From assembly GCA_014706385.1 (NCBI GenBank), contig JACGZH010000003.1, positions 2,187,501 through 2,251,500 on the forward strand: DNA of 64,000 bases, in the 5' to 3' direction. The notes under the pieces were generated by a model. The model ran no database searches and was not told the DNA's origin. It saw only the letters and a list, made by a program, of their open reading frames with translations. Positions 25,430 to 37,606 of this stretch are shown in pieces (the stretch's first letter is position 1; each line of letters starts with the position of its first letter). A program made the position numbers and the translations under genes. The stretch comes from Phaffia rhodozyma (lineage: Eukaryota; Basidiomycota; Tremellomycetes; Cystofilobasidiales; Mrakiaceae).

Positions 25430-26279
25430 AGATCGTCGGCTCTCTATTTCGAGACTTCCGAGGTGAATAGAGTTGAACCAAACGACTGTTTAACCCTGTT
25501 GATCAGATGTACGACGAACAGAATAGATGGTCAAGAAGGAGATGGTGAAGAGTAAGAGGCGTGGAAGGGAAACATTGGCCGATGGAGGTGACGGCGAGAG
25601 GCGCGTGCGCGAGCCGCTGCGGGATGGTTACCGATAGTCGTGATTATGCAATCGGTTCCACCAAGTGATTCTAACCAGGGCCCAAATGGCATTACCTAAT
25701 CAAACTCTATTCTCCCCCTCCCCCCTCCCCCCCGTTCCTCTCCGCTTACCTAATCACTTTCAGCCCAACCGGAAGGCGGAATCGGCCGGCGCACGATGAG
25801 GGAATCGACGAACCCCATCGTCCAGAAGGGAGAACGACAGCGACGAGACAACCGCCTTCGCCTTCTCTTGGCCTGTCGAGTACTGGGTTCTGTTCTGTTC
25901 TGCTCTGTCTTGATTGTGTGTATGTTTATTTGCGTGTGTGTATGTTGGCATCGTATACATCTATACAAGCACTCGACCACACGTACGTACTCTTAGGGAA
26001 ACGTTCAACGAATCCTCAAAGAAAGGCCCATCTACAAAGAATCACACCCAACCGGTTCGTACTTTGTCAGCCTTCCCACCCGACAGTGCCTTCTTATCGA
26101 CTCTCGTTCACCTCCGTTTCTTTCGTTCTTGATCATCCTCTTTTTGCCGTCCTGCTCGTCCTCGGCAAACGTTCGCTGTCGTCTCAGTGCATATACCTGG
26201 TTCTTCAGGCATCGTCGTTTCCTCCCTCTTCTCTTGACATCCTCCATCACACTCCCTTTTCGCTTCCGAGCTTTCGATC
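25430..26279. other. divergent promoter region (VPS10 / CDC4-like)
   Basis: 850 bp. Contains a C/T-rich tract at about 25715-25745 (runs of five to seven C), GT-rich stretches around 25910-25950, and pyrimidine-rich leader sequence up to the start at 26280. No gene or RNA recognised. Confidence 0.5.
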
Positions 26280-29200
26280 ATGCAGCCACCCACCAACCAT
26301 CCGTTCGTTCCGTCTACCCCTCCCTCAGGCACTTCTCTTCCTTCGAACACTGTGCCACATGTGTACAACCCTCAGGAGCCTTCTCCGGTCGACCCAAGGA
26401 TCGTGAACACTCTCGCTTCCATGCCAGGCTCTATCACTCATACCAGGCCTTCACCCTTGGCTCTCAGCTCGGCCGTCAGGCCACCTACACCGGCTCCAAG
26501 TCCTGGACCGAGAGATAGAATCATGATCACTCCACCGGGCTCCATAAGATATTCCTATCCTGGAGGAGGAGGTACGTGCTTGTGGTCCTTTTACTCACAA
26601 TCCATGATACCTTCCGTCCCTGTTGATGGTTTTTCTCTTGCTTTGCTTCATTCTCGCTAGACCAACCGACCGTTCAGCATCTTCTTGCCCAGTTCATTCA
26701 TCTCCCGGCTTCCGCCCGGCATTCATTCCTCACCGCACTTCTCCCACTGCTGACAACGTCGGAACTTCTTTCGGTATCCAACCTATTATCTCCCCGGCTA
26801 AAACGAGACTTTCTTCGAGACCTTCCTCTTGAGCTCTCGCTCCATGTTCTCTCTTTCATAGACTCCCCACGAACACTCGCCCGAGCCAGTCAGGTCAGCA
26901 AGGTCTGGAGGAGGCTTCTCGAGGACGAGTGGACATGGAAGGAGATGTGTGCCCGACATCGATTTGCTCGAATGGAACTTGCCTCGGTCTCCTCCATGTC
27001 GTCTTCCCTACTTATGACCGAAGCTGATGCCGAGAGCGTTCCGGATCAAACCGAGTTGGGTGCTGAATCACCCGGTCGTTCAGAACCACCTTCTCATCAT
27101 CCAGCGACATCTTCACCGCCAGAACTTCCAGGACCTACGCCCATCCAACCTTTATCCACTCGATCCAGTCTGATTGACGATCATCCACAATTGACTGCAT
27201 CCCCATCAACAGCGTCAAGCCTGCTTCCTGCGCAGCCGCACGTATCGTTCGATTCCGGCCAGTCGGCCAACTCATCATCATCTTTGTCACTGTCGTCCTC
27301 GTCCTATCTTGCCTACAGCTTCCTTGGTTACAACCCTGCCTCCTCCAGCTCCTCTTCCGCCAATACTCAACTTCCGACCGCATCCCAGCCCCCGGAAGAC
27401 CTCATCGAGGACAACATTGACGGTGGTTCTTCCGACATGTTTTCTACTCCCCGCTGGCAGAGTCCAACGCTGAAGAGTCCTCCTTCGTTCGTGTCTAGCT
27501 TGACGTCTACGCTTTCGTCTCGCTCGCAATCGGCAAGGAAAAGAGTGCTGGCGACATTGTCGGCAAAGGAGTTGACTAGGCGAGAGTCGAGCAACTCTGT
27601 TCCGGAATCGTTGCCGGCATCCTCGGGGAACGAACCAATGCCTTTGGTTGACTTGCCAGAGAGAAGCGCAAGCTCGCCTCTAATCTTACGATCGGCGGAT
27701 AGAACGGCCGATCAGCAAATTATCAGCTCGGCGAGTGAGGGCAAAGGTAAAGGCAAGGGCAAGGGCAAATCAAGACAGGCTGATCGCAGGGCATCCATGG
27801 GACTCATCGAGGGTCTGAACGAGAAGGAGAGGGAGAGAACTGACCGATTCAGTTACAAAAAGTATTTCAAAGAAGCCTACTTGACAGGTGTGTCTCTCGT
27901 CAAAATGATTCTCCTCTTCTCCTCTCCTATCGTCGCACTTCTCTGGTTTTCTTTCTAACTCAATCGACCTTGTCACTGACTGGTCTTGTTCACTCTCCTT
28001 CTTCTTATTCTCTATCATCGTCAATCACAGAATCCAATTGGCTTCGAGGAGGCCGTATACTCTCTACTCATACATCGACAGATGAAGCAGTCGTCACTTC
28101 GCTCGCCGTGGACGAAACACATATCGTCATCGGGATGGCCAACTCCAAGATTCATATCTTTGATTGCGAGACTGGCGCGTTCCTCCGGAGTCTACAAGGT
28201 CATGGCCAAGGTGTCTGGGCACTTACCCTCGTTAGTCAGGGTGGTGTTCGACGTCCAAGACCTGGATCCGAAGAACCCAACCCTTGGACAACGGACACAG
28301 GTGATCATAGAGATGGTCAAAAGAATAACTCACAGCTGGATCTACTTAGACCGGATGAGCAGAGACTCGCGAGAAGCAGATCATCCGATGGAATAAGCGC
28401 TTCGTCGTTGGCAGCAACCCACTCGAGTAGTCACCCCGGTCTAGAACAGTCCGGACAGTCAGGATCGGCGAGGACTAACCCGTATACGCACACGACTCTT
28501 CTGGGCTCTGCGAATCCAACAGGAAGCTCGGCGAGCTTGCCGCCTCAGTGGGAGCACGGGTCTTCTTCGGTTCATCTCTCAAGATCATCAACCACGGCAG
28601 CTTCGTCATCAACAGAGATAGCCTCCGGAGGAAGAGGCGATGAGACTGGACGAGGAAACCCGAGAGCGAAGGAAAGGTATGAGGCCTGTGGATCATCCAG
28701 AGGTTGGGGTCAGGAGGGCGCGGTCCTGGTCACAGGAGGCTGTGACCGATCCGTTCGAGTATGGGATCTTGAGACGGGGTTCGTATCACTCCTTCTTGAA
28801 TTTTCTACGTTCCTTGGAGACTAGCGTTCTTCGAAGAAGCTGAAAGAGTGGGTAAACTGATTCGCTACATGGATTTTGGATGTCAAATTCGGCGTGAACA
28901 GATTATGTAAACACATCATGCCAGGACATACCTCCACTGTACACTTCTCTTCTTTTCCCTTCGCCCTGTCTTTTCTCTCTTCCTTTTTTTCTTGAACCAA
29001 TGCTGACTCATCTATGATTCAACCTGCGCGCATCTTCTTTCCAGATCCGATGTATCAAAGTCATCGACGGTCGACCGATCGCGATCTCTGGCTCGAGAGA
29101 CGCGACACTCCGGGTCTGGGACCTTGAGACGGGCAAGTTAATTCATCTGCTGTTGGGTCATCAGCATAGTGTGCGGTGTATCGAGGTCCACGGTAACAGA

Positions 29201-30219
29201 GTCGTTAGTGGAAGTTACGACTTTACAGCTCGAGTATGTTGTCTTTCCTTCTTCTTTCATAAAGTGTACTACTCGAGAAGGCGTATACTTAATCTGTGTG
29301 TTTGGTTCTTTTCAACTCACTCTGTTGTGTTGTTCAGCTCTGGGATGTGGACACTGGAGAGTGTTTGCAAGTCTTCCAGGGGCACTATCACCAAATCTAT
29401 GCCGTCGGGTTCGATGGCGACAAGGTTGCTACAGGCAGTCTAGACTCGACTGTCCGGGTTTGGTCGGCTCATACCGGGTAAGTTGCCATCGTCTGTTCGC
29501 TTCCTGTTCGGAAATAAGCCTCTTCTAACTCATGGACCACTGGGTTTGGTTTATTTTCACGATTTTCTCTGTAGAGAATGCCTCGCGCTCTTACAAGGAC
29601 ATACCTCACTCGTGGGACAACTTCAACTGACAAATGACCTCTTGGTGACTGGCGGATCAGACGGTCGGGTCATTGTGTTCTCATTGTCCACATTTGAATG
29701 CCTTCAACGTCTTTGCGCACAGTACGTATCTTGATCTCTGAGCGCGTTCGAGCATGTCAAGAGCCTGGCTGACGCCTCTGATCGCCAATCTCTTATAGTG
29801 ATAACTCTGTGACCTGTCTCCAATTCGACAATCGATTCATGTGTGTCCTTCCCATGCTCAACGATGTCATGTCCGGCTTCGCTGACTTAGCCCTTCTTTT
29901 GACATGAATTAGCGTAACGGGTGGGAACGATGGTCGGGTCAAGTTGTGGGACCTTCGAAGCGGGCAGTTCATTCGGGAGCTCAGTAAACCTTGCGAGGCC
30001 ATCTATCGTGTCACTTTCCTAGTCGATAAGTGCATCGTGCTGGCCAAACAAGACGGAAAGACCGTGATGGAGGTTCGTGGTCTTTCTTTCCCTCTTTCTT
30101 TCGAAAGCCTTCTAACCAGGCCGACAGACGCTGACCGTTCTCTTCCTTTTCCCTCTTCTTCTTCTTCTCTTGCGGTCTTGCAGATCATGACGTTCCGACC
30201 GAACCCGGGAGAGGTCTAG
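26280..30219 (+). CDS. CDC4: F-box/WD40 protein, Cdc4/FBXW7 type (SCF substrate receptor)
   Basis: Substrate-recognition subunit of an SCF ubiquitin ligase that binds phosphodegrons on cell-cycle and transcription regulators. Exons are 26280..26571, 26661..27887, 28031..28778, 28902..28938, 29045..29233, 29338..29477, 29575..29721, 29799..29840, 29913..30072 and 30184..30219; 1005 aa. A dimerisation-type helix (VQHLLAQFIHLPASARHSFL) precedes the F-box (about 142-193: LKRDFLRDLPLELSLHVLSFID). About 300 Ser-rich residues follow, then eight WD40 blades from about residue 507, such as ISGSRDATLRVWDLETG and VATGSLDSTVRVWSAHTG. The order D-domain, F-box, WD40 points to Cdc4/Fbw7 (Pop1/Pop2) rather than Met30, but the orthologue name is tentative. 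A Gly/Ser-rich insertion of roughly 150 residues splits the first blade. The 37-nt exon 28902..28938 restores the blade sequence MPGHTST. Confidence 0.88.
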
Positions 30220-30735
30220 CTGTGACTTCCCTTCTACTCTTCAGTTTGACATCTCTTTCTCTCGTTCTCTTCTCAAGTCATTCTTTCTCCTTTGCTCCTA
30301 ACTATTCATGTCCGTAGATCACTATTTGTTCGCTTTCCGTATTTTCTTATCTGCATACATCCACGAATTCCTCCAACCTCCTAGTGTGCACATATCCCTG
30401 CTTATTTTTCTTCTGTTTCACACTCTACTCTGATGATCTCCATGTTCCGTATTCTTCATTCGCCATGGGTAATCTGCTGTGTCAAGTCACGAGTGGTGAA
30501 AGTCAGATGGTTCAGAACCGAAGATAGACTACGAACAGAGATTACAGGAACCCATAAAGTAACTATAAACTTTTCAAATGAAAATCCTCCGTGGCCTCAA
30601 CGCGTTCCTCTTCCGCCTTTTCCAATCGCTTCACGACCCAACCAGACCCCCGATCCGTGTTCTCACCATTCCCCGTCCACGAGCAACTGTCCATTCTTAG
30701 TCTTCCGATCCAACAACTTACAAACCCTACGAGAG
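30220..30735. other. intergenic / promoter of the MBP1-type gene
   Basis: 516 bp between two tandem genes, with an ACGCGT element at 30600-30605. No ORF that I believe. Confidence 0.5.
30600..30605. promoter_or_regulatory. MCB element (ACGCGT) upstream of the MBF-type gene
   Basis: Perfect ACGCGT inside the palindrome AACGCGTT, 131-136 bp before the start codon of the APSES-domain gene. ACGCGT is the site bound by the Mbp1/MBF family, so autoregulation is plausible. Confidence 0.45.
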
Positions 30736-33700
30736 ATGCAGGCCGATCAACAGGCTTCCATCCAGTCTCAAGATCCACTGGCGTTCTATCCCTCTCCGTC
30801 CGGCCAGCCAGGCTCGTCCGGTTCTGGAAACCATGGCGGTCCTTCCTCAGCGGCCAGCCATCCTGATGGTCCCGGTAGAGCAGATCCCGGCCTGGCTTCG
30901 GTTTATACAGCCGTGTACTCTGGCGTTCGTGACGATCCTTTCTTTCTTTCTTCTTGTCCTCTTTTCCTTGTTGCTCTCTCGTGTCTCCGAGCCCATCTGG
31001 CCTTTGTACACGTTCTCTTCGTCGGTCTAAACCTGTCGAGAAAGATGGATGTATGCGGTTTTTTTGGGATGATGCATCCGATCACTGATGCGCGTTCCTT
31101 TGGACTTCCCAACTGTTTCTCTCTTCTCTGTCTTCCTTTTCTTCTCGTCTCTTGCTCTCTTTGATGTCACTCCTTAAACGAACAGGTCTCGGTGTTCGAA
31201 TGCATGATCCGTGGAATCGCAGTGATGAGACGTCGGTCGGATTCGTGAGTCTCTCCCTACTTGTCGTCTAAGCGACGTTCAACCGCTGTCAGGGTTGTCT
31301 TTTGACTAAACCCATTTGGTTTCACGTCTTCTTCTTCTCTAATGTCCAATTCGCTTCCTGAACCTAGATGGTTAAACGCTGTACGTGACATTAGCTTCAT
31401 CCGCCATCATGCCGATGTCGCCCCATTGGATTGACCTCCTTGTTTCGGTCGTGTCTCTCCTATATCTTCCTAACCTGATGATTTTCTTGATCCTTTTAGA
31501 CTCAAATTCTGAAAGTAGCGGGCATTGAGAAAGGTAGACGAACAAAGATCCTTGATAAAGAAATTATTCCTGTCGGACTCTATGAGAAAGTTCAAGGCGG
31601 TTATGGAAAGTATCAAGGAACCTGGTCCGTCTCTCCATTTTTATTTTTATTCTAAACCCCCATGCTCTTTTCTCCAGCTATGTTCGTTAAACTTGAATTC
31701 GCTCTACCTCTCATAGGATCCCTCTTGAACGGGGTCTAGAGCTGGCCGCTCAATATGGCGTTCAGAGTCTACTAGCGCCCATCGTGGATACGTCGCTGAA
31801 TGACGCGACATATACCGCGTCCCTCCCAGCCGGTCGTCAGTCTTCGCCCGATAAATCACAGGCCGGGTCTAATTCCAATCCAACCTTGATAACCCCGTCC
31901 AATTCGACAGGGCCAACTAATCCTCCTTCCACATCTGCGCCTACAACGAACGCAGCTTCCTCAACGACGACCACTGCGACAACGATCGTCCCTTCGGGTA
32001 GTCAATCTCGTCAGATTTTGCTTCAGCAGCAAGCCATCACGTCACCCTTCCTTCCTAGCGGCGGCTCGAATGTAGCACAATATCCAATTCCCGCTCCTCA
32101 TCATGGAGGAAGATCCTACAATGGACAAACCGTTCACTCGAGCGCGATGATGACCCCGGCTGATATCCTCGCTGCAGGTCAAGGTGCTGTCAGAACTCCA
32201 GCGGGCGCGTTCCATGGGTATTACGATCAAGCTGGGGGTGAGACTTCTGGTTCTTTAGAAGAGAACTCGCGCAGAACAGAGGCAGGAGGAGACCGGAAAC
32301 GAGCTCGAACCGAGGACGTAAACGAGAGAGGAGAAATCCCTAAAGAAGAAAACGGTGGCAGAAATGGATATCATCAACAGCATGAAGACTCGGTTGCCTC
32401 CTTTTCCAAAGCGCCCCAGACAAAACGGATGCGAACAGAGGATGGATCTAATCCAGCAGGCACAGAGCCAGGTCTGTATGAAAGTGGCGCTCCTTTGGCA
32501 GGATATCCATCTCCGTTTCAGAATCACCTTCCGTTGGATCAGTACGACGCGTCGACCTCCGCGTCGACTTCATCGTCGTTGACCAACCAGGTGTTCCCGC
32601 CTCGAAGTAATCACCGAGTGCCGATGACAACGTCCGAGTCAGCTGACATGCAGCGGTTCGCCGACAGCTTGATCGATGGGGATGGTAACGGATTGTACAC
32701 TGTGGATTATAATAGCGCCGACGGGACGCCCACTCCTGGTCACAGCCAAGAGCATCACCGACCTTCTCCATCCCAACTGGCTACTTCTATCAGGCCATCA
32801 AATACAAATGCTTACGGACTGGTTGACCCTTCGCTGAAGGAAGCCACATCAACAGATTCATTTCCCTCCATTCACTCGACCCATCTTCTTTCACAGCCCG
32901 ACTCAAGGCCATCTCCCGGGCCAGTACAGGATGCTTTAGCGCCTCACACAAGACTGGCGAGCAAGCCGACGGATCCTGCAAAAAACGCTGATCCGGCGCG
33001 CCAACGGGCGATTCTTCTTTCGTTCTTTGAGCGGCAGATTCCTGCGACTACATCCACCCCATCGACATCGAATGGAGGCAGGGAACAGACATCTGACCTT
33101 CTCCATGCAGATGACCCGGAAGATCCTTCTAGCTTGCTTGCGGATCCGACCGAGCCGTTTGATCCGAATCTTATCATCGACCCCCAGGGTCATACCGCCC
33201 TTCATTGGGCCTGCGCGCTTGCTCGACCGAACTTAGTGACCTACCTGCTGAACCGAGGTGCTGATCCTCATAGAGGAAACCACTCAGGTGAAACTCCGCT
33301 GATGAGGTCCATCTTGGCGACGAACAATTATGACCAAAGGGCATTCCCATCGTTGCTTTCGTTGGCAGACTCAACGCTCGCGCTCACTTTGCGGACAATG
33401 GACAGATCCCATCGGTCGGTTCTTCATCACGTCGCGCTCCTCGCGGGTGTGCCGGGACGAGCAGGTGCGGCGCGATACTACATGGAATGTCTTCTGGAGT
33501 GGATAGCGAAACACGAAAGTCTCGCTGGCACCGTCAAGGGCACGGAAGGTTTTAAGAGCGTCGTCGACGCGAGAGACATCAACGGTGACACTGCACTAAT
33601 CGTCAGCGCCAGAGTAGGAAACCGAACGTTGACCAGGTTCTTGGTTGACGTTGGAGCAGAGAAGGGAGTGGTCAACAAGTTGGGACTTAGAGCAGGAGAC

Positions 33701-34807
33701 TACGGGATTGAAGAGGAGGTAAGTGATTTATCATCATTATCACTATTGTTGTTATCTTCTTCAATCAATCCGATCAAGGTTGCTCAACATGAGTCACGTT
33801 CGTTGCACATCAGTTATTGCGAGTATCACCTGGAGAAGAGATCATCGCTAGTTTACGCGAGCCAGCGTCTGTTCCGTTACAGAAGAGCAAAGACGTGATA
33901 ACAGGTAGATGTCTTGGTTGCTCTGGATTTACATGTGCTCTTGAAATTGACGTCCTTCCACTATCTTTACGACAAAGATATCACAAAAACGATTGAGACT
34001 CTGAATACGACCTTCCTCGCCGAGCTGAAAGTGAAAGAGGATGCGTTAGCGGTCGCTCAATCACACGTCGTAGGCGTCACTCGATCCCTAGCTTTCGCCC
34101 GTCGGTCAGTCTCTACACTAGAGGCGAACCTAGCCAAACTCGATCAGATCACCCAAAGGACCAAGAATGTCCAACGCGCTCTCGATCAGGAAGACGCGTT
34201 CGATTGGTCTGGCCGCACAGATGTGGATGGTCAGCCTTCTATCCGAACTGGCCCGTCTTTCCAGTCGATCGAACCAACCCGAGGGGAAGACCTGCCTGTC
34301 AGCCATCCTACGTCGTTTGAGCCGAACGCTAATTACACCGGACCGGATCCAAAGGTCGATTCGACCAAAATTGGATCTGATCCGAAAGAGGAACTCATCG
34401 AGTTAAGGAGGATTAGATTGTGGCAGAGTAGGGCGGAGAACATTCTGGAGGAGAAGATCAGATCAATCGATCAGATCTCAGCAGAAAAACATGGGTTGTA
34501 CAGGAAGGTCATCGCAATTTGCACAGGAACTCCGATTGACTCGATTGATGAGGTTCGTTCTTGTTTTCCTCGTCTCAATTATCGATCTTTGTCTGACCTT
34601 TTTTTTGTCCTCTCCCTCTCGCCTGAGAAGGACCTGGACAAACTTCTGGAATCATTCGAGAGTGAAGAAGGCAACAAGGTTACCTCGCCATCAAAAGAGG
34701 TTTGTCCCTCCCTTCGCCATATATTCAAGCCCCTCCTTTGTATCCATTCCTTCTTATCGGGAGTATTAACATATGAACCCCTTCCTTCTTAGCTCTCCAA
34801 GTCATGA
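30736..34807 (+). CDS. MBP1: APSES-domain, ankyrin-repeat transcription factor (Mbp1/Swi4/Res family)
   Basis: DNA-binding subunit of an MBF/SBF-type G1/S transcription complex. Exons are 30736..30924, 31186..31244, 31368..31380, 31500..31624, 31717..33718, 33814..33904, 33978..34552, 34631..34699 and 34793..34807; 1045 aa. The APSES (KilA-N-like) domain spans about 63-150: [43 protein letters not shown], and [18 protein letters not shown] 13-nt exon supplies SWLNA, the heart of the DNA-binding motif. A long low-complexity Ser/Thr/Pro and Lys/Arg-rich linker follows. Ankyrin repeats follow ([25 protein letters not shown] near 620; [25 protein letters not shown] near 750). The C-terminus is helical ([21 protein letters not shown]), the likely Swi6-pairing region. 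Whether it is the Mbp1 or Swi4 counterpart cannot be decided here. Confidence 0.9.
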
Positions 34808-35166
34808 TAGACGGGATAATGAATCGAACGACCAGGAAGCAAAAAGACAAAGCATCTTTCATCTCATCCTTTTCAGGACCATCTTGTACCTTCTCCATTC
34901 TTGTTGCTCTTCTGATATCTTGCTTGTAATCCCCACCCCACCACCCCATTTTCATTTGGATATCTTCAGATGGTGTTTACATATTTAAACAAAGTACAGA
35001 GTACGACCAGTTCAAATGTATGAACTTGAGCAAGCATACAAGTTGGAGAAACGACAGAATACAAAGTATGAATGGAAAGATGTAAGCAAGCTCCTCCCAA
35101 GAAAGAAGGATCCCGATCAATCAAGATGGACTTTGTCCGTGAGGCGAGACTAAGCAGCAAGCTGTT
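34808..35166. other. intergenic, convergent 3' ends
   Basis: 359 bp between the MBP1-type stop (+) and the DUF2293 gene stop (-). AT-mixed, no recognised element. Confidence 0.5.
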
Positions 35167-37216
35167 CTAAATGACGCCAGGCACACGCCCAGACAGACGA
35201 GCGCTTGTTCTTCTTTCTTTTCCACTTCCGCTTGATGAGGAGGAAAGAATCGGCTTGATGTCGACCATCTCCTCTTTGAACTCGCGCGGTTTGGTTTTTG
35301 CGACAACCAGACGAGGTTTCTTCCGGGGGCTCTCACTTGATGATTTGATGGTATTGGTGCTGGTGGCCTTCTCTTCAAGTTTAGGTTTGGATTCCATCTT
35401 GACGTCGTGCTCGATCTTCGGTTTGACATCCGGTTCGAGTTTAAGCTGAATATCAGGTTCTCGTTTTGCCCCCGTTCGCTCTTCACTCTTTGCCGCCCCT
35501 GATGGCGCCAGCTTCCTCTTCGACGCCGCTGCCGCCGCGGCCTTCTTCGTCTCCTGATCAGGAAGAGAAGCGACAAATTCTCTCTTAAGTCTAGCAAGTG
35601 GCCTAAGAGCAGATTGCTTTGCCTTTCCCTTTCCCTTTGTCTTTGTCTTCTTCTTTTTTAGTTTCCTATCAGGTCTAGCTGGTGTCCTGCGCCTAAAAGC
35701 GGGAGGTGAAGGAGTTGGCAGGGAATCGATAACGAGATCATCAACTGGCGGAGACTCAGAAAGAGGATGAGGGTTTGAGAGGGGTCCTTCTAAGGGTTGC
35801 CATTCGAGGATGACAGGTTGAGAGATTTGGCCAGGTGGAGTGACGTTCTCTGATTGAACTATTCGGTGCAACACACGAGAGAAACAAAAGAATCGATCGT
35901 GAGGGGTGAGAGGCTATGGAGTAAAGCCAGTAATGGACGTACAGTAGTACTTGACTCGACCATCAACCAAATTCCACATCGAACCCGGGAATCTTATCGT
36001 CCAGCATGATCATCTTCAAGTATTAGTGTTCAAATTCAAGAGCCCTTGGTCTCGATGCTAGCGATAGCACAAGTCAACAGCAAAGAAAGACCTAGACCGA
36101 CATTTTATGAAATCCTCCAGCAGGCTTTGCCCTAAACCCAGCGTAGACAAACTCTCGAACTGATTCCAGTCGATCGATCGGTAAACGAGGGTAAAGTTGT
36201 GCAATCAATGCGCGTGCCTTGGATTGGAGAGTCTCTCTACTCCTCGCGGTCTGTATAAGATACAGAATGGTAAAGTAAGACAGTGAGTGGATTCGATGAA
36301 AAGATGAAAAGCATCATAGATTGTGGCGAATGAACTTGCGCTCGCCGCAATTTTCTCGTTCCTTTGTGCAGACATCACTCGAACCTAGTGACATGAAAAT
36401 CAGAATAAGTATCTGGATTTGATGAAGAGAATTAGAATAAGAAGAGATCCTACATGGTCGCGGATTGTAGTCGGAACGTGTAGTCCGATCCTTTGGGGTC
36501 CTATGGCGACCCCTCTGACTGTCTTTCTTTGCCACTCCTGATCCCAGTCCAACCCAGCCCGATGACCGTCAATCGACAAGAGGAGTGGTCGGATGAATAG
36601 GTAGCGTGTCATTCCAAGACGGAAGGCTTTACTTACCAGGACTTCCCAGACTTTGAGACCTTCTGCAAGCGTAATTTCTTTACAATGACGTGTTCTACAG
36701 GACATCCATAGGAAGGGAACACACAATAGAAATCAGCATCCTCCTTCAATCGAGGAACGAAAAAAAACCAAAGAATACAGACATATAAGGTGATCCAGCA
36801 AGTACGAATGAATAGCCTTCAGGAGCGACTCTATCGAACGTCTGTTCGTAATTTGATTCTTCCATGCTGATACCCCCGTCCTCCTTTACTTCCTTGACTT
36901 TGACCTTCACCTTCCTCTCACTCTTGACTTTGGTATCATCGCTTTGGATCAAATCAGACATCTGTTCATCACTATTCAGCCTTTCCTTGATGTCCACTTC
37001 TGGGTCTATATGATTTCTGTCTTCCCTTTTGAGACTCCGATCCGATGTCGATATGGATGAATTGGATAATTCGGCCAAATCGGGTTTGATCAAAAGTTCC
37101 TGGCCTAGCTCTGGCGAGTCGGGTAATTCAGCCTTGACATCGTCTGTACGACCGGAGGGGATCGACAGCTCCTTGTTTTCCACCTTAACCGATCGCTTGA
37201 TTTGGTTTTGTGCCAT
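35167..37216 (-). CDS. DUF2293-domain protein with basic C-terminal tail
   Basis: Uncharacterised fungal family; no function is assigned. The first exons are 36783..37216 and 36637..36694; the last exon begins near 35855 and ends at 35167. Joining exons 1 and 2 gives PEGYSFVLAGSPYITRHCKE, which resembles the DUF2293 signature PxGYxFVPKGDVYITRNCRK. Later blocks are RIGLHVPTTIRDH and KARALIAQLYPRLPIDRLES, the DUF2293 helical region. The N-terminal third is acidic and Lys-rich with an unusual KVKVKVKEVK run. The tail is very basic (RKLKKKKTKTKGKGK, and SPRKKPRL), which suggests a nuclear or nucleolar location. The start at 37216 (MAQNQIKRSVKVE) was chosen over an in-frame Met at 37288 whose extra leader looks non-coding. 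Middle exon boundaries are approximate. Confidence 0.7.
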
Positions 37217-37606
37217 CAGAAAGATTGAAAGGCGACAAGAGAGAGGGAGACTGATGTGAACGCAGGTGGAGTAAGGGGAGTGTTCCAACGCGGCAGACTG
37301 TCCTCAACACCTCGACCTCTTTGTATCTTATAAGCCGATGAGATCGATGCCTCTTTCTTTACAAAATTCGCCTTTGATGGGTTCGACTGACCACCATTCA
37401 TCATGAATGACCCCGTGAAGATCACCAGTGATCATCCTGCAGTTTATAGCCAAAGACATGAACAGACAAAGGAATCATCAGGCAGAGAGACAAAAAGGTG
37501 TTCTTCTATACCCCACCGTTATCTAATCAGTCTTTCCTTATAATAATCTTTACATAAGGTCTACAAAGATGAATTCAAATATGACCCTCTCCTCCGTTTC
37601 CCACGA
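37217..37606. other. intergenic between UFE1 3' end and DUF2293 start
   Basis: 390 bp, both neighbours on the minus strand. Apart from the small ORF at 37328-37435 I see only AT-rich 3' flank of UFE1 around 37500-37580. Confidence 0.5.
37328..37435 (-). CDS. small ORF (35 aa), possible upstream ORF of the DUF2293 gene
   Basis: On the minus strand an ATG at 37435 opens a 35-codon ORF ending at 37328: MITGDLHGVIHDEWWSVEPI then KGEFCKERGIDLIGL. It lies about 110 bp upstream of the DUF2293 start, just after a candidate splice acceptor (CTGCAG). The composition looks protein-like, with several charged and aromatic residues and no low complexity. It may be a regulatory uORF or chance. I do not recognise it in any family. 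Confidence 0.25.
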   Translation of the reverse strand: MITGDLHGVIHDEWWSVEPIKGEFCKERGIDLIGL

